Below the pieces are notes generated by a model, which saw only the letters and a program-made list of their open reading frames with translations, was not told the origin of the DNA and searched no databases. Made by a program: the position numbers and the translations under genes. A stretch of 64,000 bases of DNA, taken from assembly GCF_024198215.1 (NCBI RefSeq), contig NZ_JAKCFA010000016.1, positions 218,302-282,301 of the forward strand, written 5' to 3'. Positions within the stretch are counted from its first letter, which is position 1. Each line of letters begins with the position of its first letter. Of the stretch, positions 1 through 9,112 are shown one piece after another. The stretch comes from Myxococcus qinghaiensis. Its GTDB lineage: Bacteria > Myxococcota > Myxococcia > Myxococcales > Myxococcaceae.

Positions 1-91
1 GAATCGTTTGGTGCGCGGGAGTCTCGTCTATACACTCCGCCCGCCTTCGCACCCCCCCATGCTTCTGTTCCGAAAGGATGATGTGAGGCCG

Positions 92-937
92 ATGAAGAAC
101 GTTGCCCTCGGATGTCTGCTCTCCGCGCTCGTGGTCCTGGTGGCCGCGCCCGCGTCCGCCCAGCTCGCGCTGCCCAGCCCCAGCCCCTCCGCCAAGGTGG
201 CGCAGGACGTGGGTGTCACCTCGATTTCCATCGACTATTCCAGCCCGGGTGTGAAGGGCCGCAAGGTCTGGGGTGACCTCGTCCCCTGGGACAAGCCCTG
301 GCGCACGGGTGCGAACGCGGCCACGAAGATTACCTTCAGCCACGACGTCACCTTCGGCGGCAAGGCCGTCCCCGCCGGCACCTACTCCATCGTCACCCTG
401 CCCTCGCAGAAGGGCTGGAAGGTGATGCTGAACAAGGAGCTGGGGCTGTTCTCCACGCCGGCGCAGTACTCGGCCGCCAACGACGTGGCCACTGTCGCCG
501 CGACGACGGCCGCCATCCCCAGCCGTGAGCGGCTGACGTACGTCTTCAGCAACACCACCGACGACAGCACCTCGCTGGACCTCGAGTGGGAGAAGCTGCG
601 CGTCTCCGTCCCCATCAAGACGGACACGGCGACGTTCGCCAAGGCCAACATCGAGAAGACGGCGCAGCAGAGCGCCAGCGAGCACGCCCAGGCAGCCCGC
701 TATGTGGCGGACTCCACCAAGGACTACGTCGCGGCGCTGAAGCTCGCGGACGCGTCCGTCGCCATCAACTCCAACTGGTACAACCAGTGGATTCGCGCGG
801 ACATCCTCGCGCGTGACGGCAAGTTCGCCGAGGCCCGCAAGGCCGCCCAGATTGCGTGGGACCTGGGCGAGAAGGACCCGAACTTCTTCTACAAGAACCA
901 GGTCTCCAAGGCCCTCGCGGACTGGAAGAACAAGTAG
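92..937 (+). CDS. DUF2911 domain exported protein
   Basis: A 281-residue protein of unknown biochemical role. The ATG at 92 is preferred over upstream starts because it opens a clean signal peptide (Lys-Asn, a hydrophobic run, then APASA-Q), placing the protein in the periplasm or outside. The middle part has the DUF2911 pattern, including SIDYSSPGVKGRKVWG, WRTGANAATKITF and AGTYSIVTLP. The last 80 residues are helical and TPR-like (alternating Ala/Trp/Tyr helices), as in many family members. It stands alone, facing the bacillithiol operon with only 25 bases between stop codons. The DUF2911 call is firm; the function is unknown. Confidence 0.85.
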   Translation: MKNVALGCLLSALVVLVAAPASAQLALPSPSPSAKVAQDVGVTSISIDYSSPGVKGRKVWGDLVPWDKPWRTGANAATKITFSHDVTFGGKAVPAGTYSIVTLPSQKGWKVMLNKELGLFSTPAQYSAANDVATVAATTAAIPSRERLTYVFSNTTDDSTSLDLEWEKLRVSVPIKTDTATFAKANIEKTAQQSASEHAQAARYVADSTKDYVAALKLADASVAINSNWYNQWIRADILARDGKFAEARKAAQIAWDLGEKDPNFFYKNQVSKALADWKNK

Positions 938-941
938 TCGT

Positions 942-973
942 CCCGGCGCGAGTGGGGCCCCTTCAGCGCCGGG
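942..973. terminator. Hairpin between convergent genes
   Basis: CCCGGCGC (942-949) pairs with GCGCCGGG (966-973) around a loop that itself holds GGGGCCCC. It spans the gap after the DUF2911 gene and the stop codon of bshA, so it could stop transcription from both sides. There is no T tract. Confidence 0.45.
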
Positions 974-2126
974 GGGCTCCGCTCACGAGCCGGCGGTAGA
1001 GCGCCTCATACCGGTCCAGGGCCGGCTCCATCCTGAAGCGCTCGACGACGTCGGCCCGCGCTCGGACGGAGAAGTTCTTCCAACGAGTCGCGTCACGCAG
1101 CAGGCCGAGCACGTGGCCCGCCATGGCGCGCACGTCGCCCAGCGGGGCCAAGAGGCCCGTGTCGCCGTGGCGAACGACCTCCGGAATGCCTCCGACGTCG
1201 CTCGCGACCACGGGGACGCCGCAGCTGAGCGCCTCCAGCGCCGCGAGGCCGAAGCTCTCCTGCTCGCTGGGGAGCAGGAACACGTCGGACGCGGCGAGCA
1301 CCTCCATGAAGCGCTCCTGCTTGCCGGGAAAGGCCACGCGGTGCGAGAGGCCCAGCTCGCGCAGCATCCGCTCCGCTGGGGCGCGCTCGGGGCCGTCTCC
1401 CACCATCACCAGCCGACAGGGAAGCTGTCGGTGGACCTCCGCGAAGACGCCCACCACGTCGGTGATGCGCTTGACGGGGCGGAAGTTGGAGACGTGGATG
1501 AGGACGGGCTCGTGCTCGCCCAGGTCCGGGAAGAGGGCGCGCAGGTGCGCGCGCTCCCTCGCGGGGGCGTAGCGCTCCGTGTCCACGAAGTTGGCGATGA
1601 CCTCGATGGGGAAGCTCTGCGGCAGGCTGAAGCCGCTCCACGTCGCGTCGCGGAGGAACGAGGACGGCGTCGTCACCGCGTCGCTGCGCAGGATGGAGTA
1701 GCGCGTCATCGGCAGGTAGCTGGGGTGCACGCCCACCAGCGTGGTGTCGGTGCCGTGCAGCGTGGTGACGATGCGCGGCCCATGCTCACCCAGCACCTCG
1801 CGCGCCATCCACGCCGCCGTGGCGTGCGGCACCGCGTAGTGCACGTGCAGCACGTCCAGCCGCTCGCTGTTGGCCACCTCAATCATCTTGGAGGCCAGGG
1901 CGATGGGGTACGTGCCGGAGCGCTGGAGCGCGGGGTAGTCGCTCTCCGTCACCTCGTGGAACGTCACGCCCCGGGGCAGGCTTTCCAACCGCGCGGGCGG
2001 CTCTCGGGCGATGAAGTGGACGCGGTGACCTCGCTCGGCCATTCCCAGGCCGATGCCGGTGGCGACCATGCCGCTGCCCCCGAAGGTCGAAAAGCAGGTG
2101 ATGGCGATGGAGAGGGGCGGGCTCAT
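963..2126 (-). CDS. bshA: N-acetyl-alpha-D-glucosaminyl L-malate synthase BshA
   Basis: A 387-residue GT-B glycosyltransferase expected to make GlcNAc-malate from UDP-GlcNAc and L-malate, the first step of bacillithiol synthesis in the cytoplasm. The start reads SIAITCFSTFGGSGMVATGIG, matching the family's glycine-rich opening; DVLHVHYAVPHA and the C-terminal EQESFGLAALEALSCGVPVV nucleotide-sugar segment follow. Its ATG overlaps the bshB1 stop by an ATGA junction, making it the last gene of a three-gene operon. Identification rests on motifs and on having both other bsh genes next to it. A generic glycosyltransferase would be the alternative without that context. Confidence 0.9.
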   Translation of the reverse strand: MSPPLSIAITCFSTFGGSGMVATGIGLGMAERGHRVHFIAREPPARLESLPRGVTFHEVTESDYPALQRSGTYPIALASKMIEVANSERLDVLHVHYAVPHATAAWMAREVLGEHGPRIVTTLHGTDTTLVGVHPSYLPMTRYSILRSDAVTTPSSFLRDATWSGFSLPQSFPIEVIANFVDTERYAPARERAHLRALFPDLGEHEPVLIHVSNFRPVKRITDVVGVFAEVHRQLPCRLVMVGDGPERAPAERMLRELGLSHRVAFPGKQERFMEVLAASDVFLLPSEQESFGLAALEALSCGVPVVASDVGGIPEVVRHGDTGLLAPLGDVRAMAGHVLGLLRDATRWKNFSVRARADVVERFRMEPALDRYEALYRRLVSGAPRR

Positions 2127-2929
2127 CGGCGGTGAGGAAAGAACAAGGGCTTCTCGAAGCTATTCCGGCGGAAGTGCTCCACCGGGTCGAAGAGGCCCAA
2201 CGTCTCCCGGACGACATACGGCTCGCCGTGGGCGACGCCCACCTGGGCGCCATAGAACCTGTCCCGCGCCTCCAGCGAGGAGAGCGACAGCGGCGAGCCC
2301 ACCAGCGTGGCGGGTGCGTCCGGTCGGGGTTCGACCTGACTCGCGTAGCAGCGCACGGCCGCTGACTTGCTCGCGTACACGGCCGACACGTCCACGACGA
2401 AGCTCGGCTCGGCCAGGTGGCGCAAGGGGTAGTAGAGCACCTGCCGAGGGGTGAACGGGGCGCCGGGCGGCTCGGTCTCGAACTTGCGCACCCCGGCGAA
2501 GAACAGCGCGCGAGTCACCAGCGCGCTGGCGGCCTCGTGGTCCGGGTGGCGCTCCTCCTCCCACGGGACGATGACCAGCTCCGGCCGCAGGCGGCGCAGC
2601 ACCTCGACGATGCGGGCCACCGCGGACTCGCGGATGCGCTCGGGCTCGCTGGCCTCGAAGCCGGCCCACGGGTTGAGCCAGCCGTCGGGCAGGCCCAGGT
2701 TCTCCCTCACGGACAGGCCCAGCACGCGCGAGGCGGCCTCCGTCTCCGCCGCGCGTGTCTCCGGAGTCCCTCGCGAGCTCTTCTCGCCGCGCGACAGGTC
2801 GATGATGCCGGTGCGGTGGCCCAGGCCCGAGAGCTTCGCCATGAGCCCGCCGCAGAACAGCTCCACGTCGTCCGGATGCGGGCCGAAGGCGAGGGCCTCC
2901 AGCCCGTACGTCGCGCCGCCCGTGCTCAT
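2123..2929 (-). CDS. bshB1: GlcNAc-malate deacetylase BshB1 (PIG-L family)
   Basis: A 268-residue zinc hydrolase of the PIG-L/LmbE family, expected to deacetylate GlcNAc-malate to GlcN-malate, the second bacillithiol step. The metal-binding GPHPDDVE motif is near residue 12, followed by LSRGEKSSRGTPETR and SVRENLGLPDG, both characteristic of BshB1. A second histidine motif, RHPDHEAAS, lies mid-protein. The ATG at 2929 overlaps the bshC stop (ATGA), and the gene's stop overlaps the bshA ATG in the same way. An in-frame upstream extension exists but would run deep into bshC and is not supported. Confidence 0.9.
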   Translation of the reverse strand: MSTGGATYGLEALAFGPHPDDVELFCGGLMAKLSGLGHRTGIIDLSRGEKSSRGTPETRAAETEAASRVLGLSVRENLGLPDGWLNPWAGFEASEPERIRESAVARIVEVLRRLRPELVIVPWEEERHPDHEAASALVTRALFFAGVRKFETEPPGAPFTPRQVLYYPLRHLAEPSFVVDVSAVYASKSAAVRCYASQVEPRPDAPATLVGSPLSLSSLEARDRFYGAQVGVAHGEPYVVRETLGLFDPVEHFRRNSFEKPLFFPHRR

Positions 2930-4551
2930 GGCGTCAAATCCCGGAGGTCGCCGGAGAAGGGGACACACGCGTCGAGCACCTGGCGCGTGAAGGCCCGGGA
3001 GCCGAAGCGGCACGCGTAGTAGGCCATGCCGTGGATGCGCTCCTGCGGAGCCCCGTCCGGGACGAGCATGGCGCGCAGCCGGTCCACGCGCTCGGTCGTG
3101 ACTTCGTCGCGCAGCGCGAGCGCGCGGCCATAGCGGGCCGACAGTCGCGCCACCGCGGCGCGCACGGTGCCCCGGGTGCGCTTGAGCGCGTCGAGCAGCT
3201 GCGGGTCGAGCTTGAGCATCGCCTCGCCCATGCGGTCCAGCTCCGAGGCGAAGGCGCCGAAGAGCCGCGCCTCCAGCGTGCCCGCGGGCTCGTAGGGCTC
3301 CGCCGCGTCGCGTGTGGAGAGCCTCGTCAGCAGCGCGTCGCGGGGCTCGCCCACCTCGTCCGGCGTGAGGCCCAACTTGTGGAGAAGTCTGCGGGCACGG
3401 TCATCCAGCACGCGGAAGCGGGCGCGCGGCACCACCAGCGGCATGGGCAGGCCCGCGTGCTCATAGAGGGGAGACAGCTGCGCGAAGTAGGAGACCTCGC
3501 CCGGGCCGCCGACATAGGCCGCCGTCGGCAACCACGTGTCCTGGAGGAGCGGACGCAAGAGCGCGGAGGTGGTGAAGCGCAGCGGCTCGCGCTCAAGCCA
3601 GTCCAAGAGCTCCTTCGTCGTCACCGTGGCGCCGCGCGGGTGGCCCACCAGGGTCCACGTGTCGGGGCCCGCGGGGTCCATCCGGTAGCGCGCGCCCTCG
3701 ATGCCGTCGGGAGAGAAGAAGCCGAGCGGCGAGCCGGGACGGATGTGGACCTGCTCGGAGAAGCCCGCCTGCGTCAGCGCCTCCACGCGACGCGAGAGCG
3801 CCGTGGAGATGGCGGAGGCGTCCTGAATCGCGAGCCGGTGGATGGGCGCGGCGAAGGGCGCGAGGCGCGCGTCCCTCGGGTCGATGAAGACCAGGCCCTC
3901 ATCGGCGAAGAGGGTGGCGAGCACCTGGGTGAACGCCTCCGCGAGCGTCGCGTCGGGCTGGTAGGCGCGCGCGAGCAGCTCCAGATGTTCGGAGGCCTGG
4001 GGCTCTCCGCCCAGCTCACCGCGCAGGGCCTCCAGGGCCTGGGTGACTCCCGCCCCCAGCTTGCGGTGGGCGACGGGCGCACGCGAGGCAGCGGCCTCCG
4101 GAACGTCCAACGCCACGCGCTTCGCGGAGCCTCGCGGGCTCGCGACGAAGCAATGGTCCACCTCCGGCAGGTCGTGGTCCTCGGTTTGAAGCCAGAAGAC
4201 GGGAACACAGGGCCGCCCGGTTTCTTCCCGAAGCGCGCGCGCGGCGCTGATGGCGGCGGCGGCCTTGTAGAGCGTGAAGAGCGGCCCGAGGAACAACCCC
4301 ATCTGCTGGCCCGTCACCACGGCGATGGTGCCAGGGCGGGCAAGCTCCTTCAGATGACGCTCGCGCGCGGGGCTCGGCGCGAGGCGTGCGTTCTGGGCCG
4401 ACACGACGTCGAGCAGGGCCGACGACATGGGGCGTGAGGCGGCGGCGGCCGCGGCCTCCGCGCGAGCGGCGCGGTGACGGAAGCGGTCGGGCAGGAAGGC
4501 GAGCGCGCGTGGGTCTCCCTTGAGCCACGCGGTGGGAAAGGAAGGCGTCAC
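2926..4551 (-). CDS. bshC: Bacillithiol synthase BshC (putative cysteine ligase)
   Basis: Predicted final enzyme of bacillithiol synthesis, adding cysteine to GlcN-malate. The reading from the GTG at 4551 gives 541 residues, the usual BshC length, so I prefer it to a TTG at 4614; neither has a strong ribosome site. Family hallmarks are visible: VVTGQQMGLFLGPLFTLYK, FWLQTEDHDLPEVDH, RPLLQDTWLPTAAYVGGPGE and a C-terminal PQERIHGMAYYACRFG. It is first in the minus-strand operon bshC-bshB1-bshA, with 4-base overlaps at both junctions. It is divergent from the PIG-L/symporter operon, with which it may share a regulatory region. Confidence 0.88.
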   Translation of the reverse strand: MTPSFPTAWLKGDPRALAFLPDRFRHRAARAEAAAAAASRPMSSALLDVVSAQNARLAPSPARERHLKELARPGTIAVVTGQQMGLFLGPLFTLYKAAAAISAARALREETGRPCVPVFWLQTEDHDLPEVDHCFVASPRGSAKRVALDVPEAAASRAPVAHRKLGAGVTQALEALRGELGGEPQASEHLELLARAYQPDATLAEAFTQVLATLFADEGLVFIDPRDARLAPFAAPIHRLAIQDASAISTALSRRVEALTQAGFSEQVHIRPGSPLGFFSPDGIEGARYRMDPAGPDTWTLVGHPRGATVTTKELLDWLEREPLRFTTSALLRPLLQDTWLPTAAYVGGPGEVSYFAQLSPLYEHAGLPMPLVVPRARFRVLDDRARRLLHKLGLTPDEVGEPRDALLTRLSTRDAAEPYEPAGTLEARLFGAFASELDRMGEAMLKLDPQLLDALKRTRGTVRAAVARLSARYGRALALRDEVTTERVDRLRAMLVPDGAPQERIHGMAYYACRFGSRAFTRQVLDACVPFSGDLRDLTP

Positions 4552-4694
4552 GGGGCGCGGTGATAACAGGTCATCTTCTTGTCGGCACGGAGAAGGACGG
4601 TGACTGTCACGCAACGTGAGGCCGTGGCTGGACGCGTCATGGGATGAAAGCCAGGCGCGCGTGGGTGGAGACCTTGTTGTAGGGTCCGCTGCGG

Positions 4695-7181
4695 ATGCGA
4701 ACCCTGCTCACCTTTGGCATGACGCTGGCCATGAGTCTTGGATTTGGGACTTCGGCTTTCGCCCAGGCACCTCGGCAACCCCACGCGGGGGAAATCGCGG
4801 CCGGACTCCGACGGCTCGGCGTGACGGGCAGCGTGCTCTACGTCGCGGCCCATCCGGACGACGAGAACACGCGCTTTCTCGCCTGGCTGGTCGGTGAACG
4901 CGGCCTGCGCGCCGGCTACCTGTCGCTCACGCGCGGTGACGGCGGACAGAACCTCATCGGCACCGAGCAGGACGAGCTGCTGGGGCTCATCCGCACCTAT
5001 GAGCTGCTGGCCGCGCGCCGCGTGGACGGCGCCGAGCAGTACTTCACCCGCGCACGCGACTTCGGCTACACGAAGTCCGCCGACGAGGCGCTGCGCATCT
5101 GGGGACACGACGCGGTGCTGGCCGACGTGGTGCTCGCCATCCGTCGCTTCCAGCCGGACCTCATCGTCACGCGCTTCAATACGAAGCCGCCCAACCACGG
5201 ACACCACACCGCGTCCGCGCTGCTCGCCGCCGAGGCCTTCACCGCCGCCGCGGACCCCAAGCGCTTCCCCGAGCAGTTGGACCTGGTGAAGCCGTGGAAG
5301 GCGGACCGGCTGCTGAACAACGTCTCGACGTGGAGCCTCAAGCCCGACGCGGACATGTCGGGCTATCTCAAGGTGGATGTCGGCGGATACGACGCGCTGC
5401 TCGGCCGCTCCTGGGGAGAAATCTCCGCGGAGAGCCGCAGCCAGCACAAGAGCCAGGGCTTCGGTGTCCCGGCCGAGCGCGGTCCGCTGCTGGAGTACTT
5501 CACGCCGCTCGACGGCACGGCTCCGAAGGCGGACGTGTTCGAGGGCCTGGATTTGTCCTGGCGCCGCTGGAAGGGCACGGAGGCCGTGGCCCGCGCGGTG
5601 GACGACGCGGTGAAGGGCTTCGATGCGCGCGCGCCGTTCCGCACCGTGCCCGCGCTCCTGCGCGTCCATGAGGCGCTGTCCGCGCTGCCCGCGGACCACC
5701 CGTGGAAGGCGCTCAAGCTGCGCGAGACGGAGTCGCTCATCGCCGCGTGCGCGGGGTTGTTCCTGGAGGCGAGAGCTCCGGAGGCCACGGGTGTGCCCGG
5801 CGCTCCGGTGGCGCTGAGTCTGTCCGCGCTGAACCGCTCGCCCGCGGCGCTTCGGCTGGTGAGCGTGACGCTCCCGGGTGGAGAGAGCGTGCCGGTGAAC
5901 GCGGCGCTCGCCGAGCACACGCCCTTCAAGCTGGAGAAGAAGGTGACGCTGCCGGAGGACGCGGTCATCACCACGCCGTACTGGCTGCGCAAGCCCTTCG
6001 CTGGCGGACTCTTCGCGTTGGAGGACTCGGACCGCGCGCTGACGGGGTTGCCCGAGGGAGGCCCCGCGCTGTCGGTGACCTTCGTCTACGAGGTGGGCGG
6101 CCGGCGCATCAGCGTGGCGCGGCCGGTGGTGCATGTGTGGACGGACCCGGTGCGCGGAGAGCTGTACCGCGCGTTCGAGGTGGTGCCCGCCGTCACCGCG
6201 ACGCTGGAGCGCGACCGGGTGATGTTCCCCAACGGGGCGCCGCAGGCCCTCTCCGTGGTGCTGGGCGCCGGACGCGCGGAGGCCACGGGCAAGGTGCGAC
6301 TGGAGCTGCCGCAGGGCTGGCGCTCGGAGCCGACGGAGCACGCCTTCCAGCTCGCCGCGCGCGGTGATGAGCGCACCGTCCAGTTCCGGGTGACGCCGCC
6401 CAAGGGCGCCACGGAGAAGGGCCGCCTGCGTGTCGTCGTGGACAGCGGAGGCCGCTCGGAGTCGTGGCGCGTGCGCGCTGTCGCCCACGAGCACCTGCCG
6501 CCCCTCGCGGTGCGCCAGCCCTCCGAGGCGACGCTGATTCCCTTCGCGCTCGCGACGAAGGTGAAGCGCCTGGGCTACATCCCGGGCCCCGGAGACCGCG
6601 TGGCGGAGAGCCTGGCGGCGGTGGGCTACGAGGTGACGGTGCTCCCCGAGGAGCGGCTGGCCTCCGAGAAGCTGGAGCGCTTCGACGCCATCCTCGTCGG
6701 CGTGCGCGCCTTCAACGCGAACCCCCGCCTCGCTGTGCACCGCGAGCGGCTGCTCGACTACGTGAAGCAGGGAGGGCGCCTGGTGGTGCAGTACAACACC
6801 AACAGCCGCGTGGGCCCGCTGGCCGCCTTCGTCGGGCCGTACCCGCTGGAGATTGGCCGCGAGCGCGTGACGGACGAGACGGCGGTGATGACGCCCGTGT
6901 CCAAAGATGAGCCGCTGTTGCGCACGCCCAACCGGCTCACGGCCGCGGACTTCGACGGCTGGGTCCAGGAGCGCGGCCTCTACTTCGCATCGAAGTGGGA
7001 TGACCACTACCGCCCGGTGTTCGAGCTGAACGACGCGGGTGAGGCGCCCCTGCGCGGCTCGCTGCTCGTCACCCGTCACGGCAAGGGCGTGTTTGTCTAC
7101 ACGGGCCTGGCCTTCTTCCGTCAGCTCCCCGCCGGAGTCCCCGGCGCCTACCGCCTCCTGGCGAACGTCCTCGCGCAATGA
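4695..7181 (+). CDS. Secreted PIG-L deacetylase-like protein, 828 aa
   Basis: An exported protein with a signal peptide (about residues 1-24, ending AFAQ). Its N-terminal PIG-L domain (about 40-270) carries YVAAHPDDENTR and NHGHHTASALLAAEAF, the zinc-site motifs. A beta-sandwich middle region follows. The C-terminal third (about 620-828) resembles a glutamine-amidotransferase/ThuA-like fold with RFDAILVGVRAFN and YVKQGGRLVVQYN. The substrate is unknown. It begins 143 bases from bshC on the opposite strand and overlaps the next gene by ATGA. A role in cleaving a thiol conjugate or glycan imported by the downstream symporter is only an inference from context. Confidence 0.82.
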   Translation: MRTLLTFGMTLAMSLGFGTSAFAQAPRQPHAGEIAAGLRRLGVTGSVLYVAAHPDDENTRFLAWLVGERGLRAGYLSLTRGDGGQNLIGTEQDELLGLIRTYELLAARRVDGAEQYFTRARDFGYTKSADEALRIWGHDAVLADVVLAIRRFQPDLIVTRFNTKPPNHGHHTASALLAAEAFTAAADPKRFPEQLDLVKPWKADRLLNNVSTWSLKPDADMSGYLKVDVGGYDALLGRSWGEISAESRSQHKSQGFGVPAERGPLLEYFTPLDGTAPKADVFEGLDLSWRRWKGTEAVARAVDDAVKGFDARAPFRTVPALLRVHEALSALPADHPWKALKLRETESLIAACAGLFLEARAPEATGVPGAPVALSLSALNRSPAALRLVSVTLPGGESVPVNAALAEHTPFKLEKKVTLPEDAVITTPYWLRKPFAGGLFALEDSDRALTGLPEGGPALSVTFVYEVGGRRISVARPVVHVWTDPVRGELYRAFEVVPAVTATLERDRVMFPNGAPQALSVVLGAGRAEATGKVRLELPQGWRSEPTEHAFQLAARGDERTVQFRVTPPKGATEKGRLRVVVDSGGRSESWRVRAVAHEHLPPLAVRQPSEATLIPFALATKVKRLGYIPGPGDRVAESLAAVGYEVTVLPEERLASEKLERFDAILVGVRAFNANPRLAVHRERLLDYVKQGGRLVVQYNTNSRVGPLAAFVGPYPLEIGRERVTDETAVMTPVSKDEPLLRTPNRLTAADFDGWVQERGLYFASKWDDHYRPVFELNDAGEAPLRGSLLVTRHGKGVFVYTGLAFFRQLPAGVPGAYRLLANVLAQ

Positions 7182-7348
7182 GTCCTCCCGTGAATCCGTC
7201 TCCCTCCCAGACGTCGCCCGAGAAGCGGCCCGAGCTGGATGACGCGCCGCCGCTCCTGGGCTCGTGGCGCAACGTCTACCTGTTGGTGTTCGGAGCCTTC
7301 GTCCTGTTCCTCGCGCTGTCGTCGCTGCTCACCTGGGTGTACTCGTGA
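7178..7348 (+). CDS. Small single-pass membrane protein, 56 aa
   Basis: A short gene overlapping the upstream stop (ATGA at 7178-7181) and the downstream symporter start (GTGA at 7345-7348). It encodes a Pro/Ser-rich, charged N-terminus (about 28 residues) and one membrane segment, from VYLLVFGAFVLFLALSSLLTW, ending YS. Translational coupling on both sides and high-GC codon use argue that it is real. It may be an accessory subunit or chaperone of the symporter. No named family is assigned. Confidence 0.75.
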   Translation: MSPPVNPSPSQTSPEKRPELDDAPPLLGSWRNVYLLVFGAFVLFLALSSLLTWVYS

Positions 7349-9057
7349 CCTTGCTCGACTGGGTGGTGCTCGTCGGAACGATTGCGTTCATCGTCATCTG
7401 GGGCATGTGGAAGTCCCGAGGCGCGAAGAACACCGAGGACTACCTGCGCGGTGCGCGCGAGCTGAAGTGGCCCACCATTGGCCTGGCGGTGATGGCCACG
7501 CAGGCCAGCGCCATCACCTTCCTCTCCGTTCCCGGGCAGGCGTACGAAGACGGCATGCGCTTCGTGCAGTTCTACTTCGGACTGCCGTTCGCGATGATTC
7601 TCATCAGCGCGGTCTTCGTCCCCATCTACTACCGGCTGAACGTCATCACCGCGTACCAGTACCTGGAGTCCCGCTTCGACTTGAAGACGCGCCTGTTGGG
7701 CGCCTTCCTGTTCCTGGTGCAGCGGGGCCTGGCGGCGGGCATCACCATCTACGCCCCGGCCATCATCCTCTCCACCATCCTCGGCTGGCCGCTGGAGCCC
7801 ACCGTCGTCGCCATGGGTGCCCTGGTCATCATCTACACGGTGACGGGCGGCTCCAGCGCCGTCAGCCAGACGCAGAAGCAGCAGATGGTGGTGATGATGG
7901 GCGGCATGGTGGTGGCCGCGCTGGTCATCCTCTGGCGCCTGCCCAAGCACGTGTCGTTCGGCGACGCCGTGGACGTCGCGGGCGCGTTCGGCCGGATGAA
8001 CGTGGTGAGCTTCGACTTCAACGTGCAGGACCGTTACAACTTCTGGTCCGGCATCACCGGCGGCTTCTTCCTGGCGCTGTCCTACTTCGGCACGGACCAG
8101 TCGCAGGTGGGCCGCTACCTGACGGGGCGCTCCATCACCGAGAGCCGGCTGGGACTGCTGTTCAACGGCGTCCTCAAGCTGCCGATGCAGTTCCTCATCC
8201 TCTTCGTCGGCATCCTCGTCTTCGTCTTCTACCAGTTCAGCACGCCGCCCCTGCTCTTCAATGACACGCTGGGTGAGCGCATGCGCGCGTCGACGCAGGC
8301 GGGCGAGTACGCGGCGCTGGAGGCGAAGTGGGAGCAGGTGCAGTCCAGCAAGCGCGCGGAGGTGGAGCGCTATCTGGCGGCGGGTGACGCGGGTGACGCC
8401 GCCACGCAGGCGGGAGTCCGGGAGACCCTGCGCGCCTCCTCGGGCGAGGCCAGCGCGGTCCGCAAGGAGGCCAAGGCCCTGGTGTCACGCGCGCTGCCCG
8501 GCGCGGAGACCAAGGACTCCGACTACATCTTCATCAGCTTCGTGAAGCGCTGGCTGCCCAGCGGGCTCTTCGGGCTGCTCATCGCCGTCATCCTGTCGGC
8601 GGCCATGAGCTCCATCGCCAGCGAGCTGAACGCGCTGGGCGCCACCACCACGGTGGACTTCTACCGGCGCGTGTTCCGTCCGGAGGCGTCGGACCGGCAC
8701 GTCCTCATCGCCTCCAAGCTGTTCACCGTGTTCTGGGGCCTGGTGGCCGTGGGCTTCGCGAGCTTCGCGTCGCTGCTCGACAACCTCATCCAGGCGGTGA
8801 ACATCCTGGGCTCCATCTTCTACGGCACGGTGCTGGGCATCTTCCTGGTCGCCTTCTTCCTCAAGCATGTGCGGGGACACGCCGTCTTCACCGCCGCCGT
8901 CATCTCCCAGGTCACGGTGATTGGGCTCTTCATGCTCAGCGACATCGGCTACCTCTGGTTCAACGTCATCGGCTGCGCGCTCGTCGTCGCGCTCAGCCTG
9001 GCGCTCCAGGTCGTCATGCCCCGCGAGCCGCAGGCCACTCCCGCCGCTGGAGTGTAG
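7345..9057 (+). CDS. Sodium:solute symporter (SSS) family protein
   Basis: A 570-residue inner-membrane transporter of the SSS/LeuT-fold superfamily. The GTG at 7345, overlapping the small membrane gene stop, is chosen over upstream frame extensions. About 13 hydrophobic segments are visible. The region after TM1, with STEDYLRGAREL-like WPTIGLAVMATQASAITFLSVPG, matches the conserved SSS start, and GTDQSQVGRYLTGRS is the TM6 region. An approximately 100-residue charged insert (about 330-425, Ala/Glu/Lys-rich) lies between two membrane segments; such inserts occur in related symporters next to PIG-L genes. The substrate cannot be read from sequence. Confidence 0.88.
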   Translation: MTLLDWVVLVGTIAFIVIWGMWKSRGAKNTEDYLRGARELKWPTIGLAVMATQASAITFLSVPGQAYEDGMRFVQFYFGLPFAMILISAVFVPIYYRLNVITAYQYLESRFDLKTRLLGAFLFLVQRGLAAGITIYAPAIILSTILGWPLEPTVVAMGALVIIYTVTGGSSAVSQTQKQQMVVMMGGMVVAALVILWRLPKHVSFGDAVDVAGAFGRMNVVSFDFNVQDRYNFWSGITGGFFLALSYFGTDQSQVGRYLTGRSITESRLGLLFNGVLKLPMQFLILFVGILVFVFYQFSTPPLLFNDTLGERMRASTQAGEYAALEAKWEQVQSSKRAEVERYLAAGDAGDAATQAGVRETLRASSGEASAVRKEAKALVSRALPGAETKDSDYIFISFVKRWLPSGLFGLLIAVILSAAMSSIASELNALGATTTVDFYRRVFRPEASDRHVLIASKLFTVFWGLVAVGFASFASLLDNLIQAVNILGSIFYGTVLGIFLVAFFLKHVRGHAVFTAAVISQVTVIGLFMLSDIGYLWFNVIGCALVVALSLALQVVMPREPQATPAAGV

Positions 9058-9066
9058 GGGGCCGGC

Positions 9067-9094
9067 GCGTGAGCCTCCACGAAGAGGCTCACGC
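9067..9094. terminator. Bidirectional hairpin terminator
   Basis: GCGTGAGCCTC (9067-9077) pairs perfectly with GAGGCTCACGC (9084-9094) across a 6-base loop. It sits 10 bases after the symporter stop and 19 bases from the stop of the convergent lipoprotein gene, so it probably serves both. No T tract. Confidence 0.65.
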
Positions 9095-9112
9095 CGACGT
9101 CGACCGCGCGGG

